NCBI RefSeq assembly: GCF_027023985.1
Contig: NZ_JALVTW010000033.1
Span: forward strand, 124,001-188,000
Length of the DNA stretch: 64,000 nt
Source of the DNA: Persephonella sp.
GTDB taxonomy: Bacteria > Aquificota > Aquificia > Aquificales > Hydrogenothermaceae
Direction of reading: 5' to 3'
Numbering within the stretch: the stretch's first letter is position 1; every line of letters starts with the position of its first letter. The notes beneath the pieces were generated by a model. That model had not been told where the DNA came from. It saw nothing but the letters and a program-made list of their open reading frames with translations, and made no database searches. A program made the translations under genes and the position numbers. Positions 63,999 to 64,000 of this stretch are shown one piece after another.

Positions 63999-64000
63999 CT

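Overview
The window is AT-rich bacterial DNA, packed with genes on both strands. Arginine is mostly AGA/AGG, and many genes start with TTG (the BioC-like gene, ffh, rpsP, speE, bpsA and fdh). The gene set suggests a thermophilic, Gram-negative, chemolithoautotrophic bacterium, most likely Aquificota of the Hydrogenothermaceae (Persephonella/Sulfurihydrogenibium-like). The reasons are a branched-polyamine synthase beside spermidine synthase, two different aconitases plus PEP synthase (fitting a reductive TCA cycle), a sulfide:quinone-reductase-like flavoprotein, a di-haem peroxidase, a secretin and type IV pili. The taxon is inferred from gene content, not from a marker-gene search.

Layout. 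1-3887 (+): NfeD protease, YbdK-type gamma-glutamyl ligase (apparently started at ATT) and gamma-glutamyltransferase, converging on ftsY. 4926-8868 (+): two envelope proteins that share a motif, a membrane hydrolase, a site-2 protease with CBS domains, and cinA. 8854-10365 (-): membrane diguanylate cyclase. 10420-13983 (+): argH, an MNT/HEPN pair, a HAD hydrolase and cmk, mostly overlapping end to end. 13984-14632: CRISPR leader and a four-spacer array with no cas genes. 14633-17685: BioC-like methyltransferase, a small hypothetical gene, mtnB, mtnD and fabI. 17686-19921 (-): DUF815 ATPase and gatB. 20026-25476 (+): ahcY, a second MNT/HEPN pair, a YdcH-like coiled coil, ilvD, metK and a degenerate GGDEF protein. 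25468-31222 (-): type IV pilus genes pilM-N-O-(P-like)-Q with an Lpd-like flavoprotein behind them. 31349-36833 (-): ppsA, glyS, glyQ. 36971-41944 (+): PBP1A, trpB, a lipoprotein, rlmN. 42220-48872: acnB and acnA (+) flanking an SQR-like gene (-). 48869-52099 (-): a two-component system behind an outer-membrane barrel and a His/Asn/Lys-rich secreted protein. 52172-57577 (-): formate dehydrogenase alpha subunit, bpsA, speE and an M16 protein lacking its zinc motif. 57692-59563 (+): ffh, rpsP, khpA. 59912-63998 (-): tsaE, cytochrome c peroxidase, hfq, an ADP-ribosylglycohydrolase and lysS, which runs off the window.

How it works together. S-adenosylmethionine metabolism is the strongest theme: metK makes SAM, ahcY recycles S-adenosylhomocysteine, speE and bpsA consume decarboxylated SAM and release methylthioadenosine, and mtnB/mtnD belong to the salvage of that by-product. 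The second theme is central carbon flow (acnA, acnB, ppsA, fdh). The third is the envelope (pili, PBP1A, OmpA-like lipoprotein, barrel, proteases). No rRNA, tRNA, transposase or prophage gene was seen. The least explained pieces are the barrel/His-rich/two-component cluster, the cas-less CRISPR locus and the two MNT/HEPN modules inside housekeeping operons.
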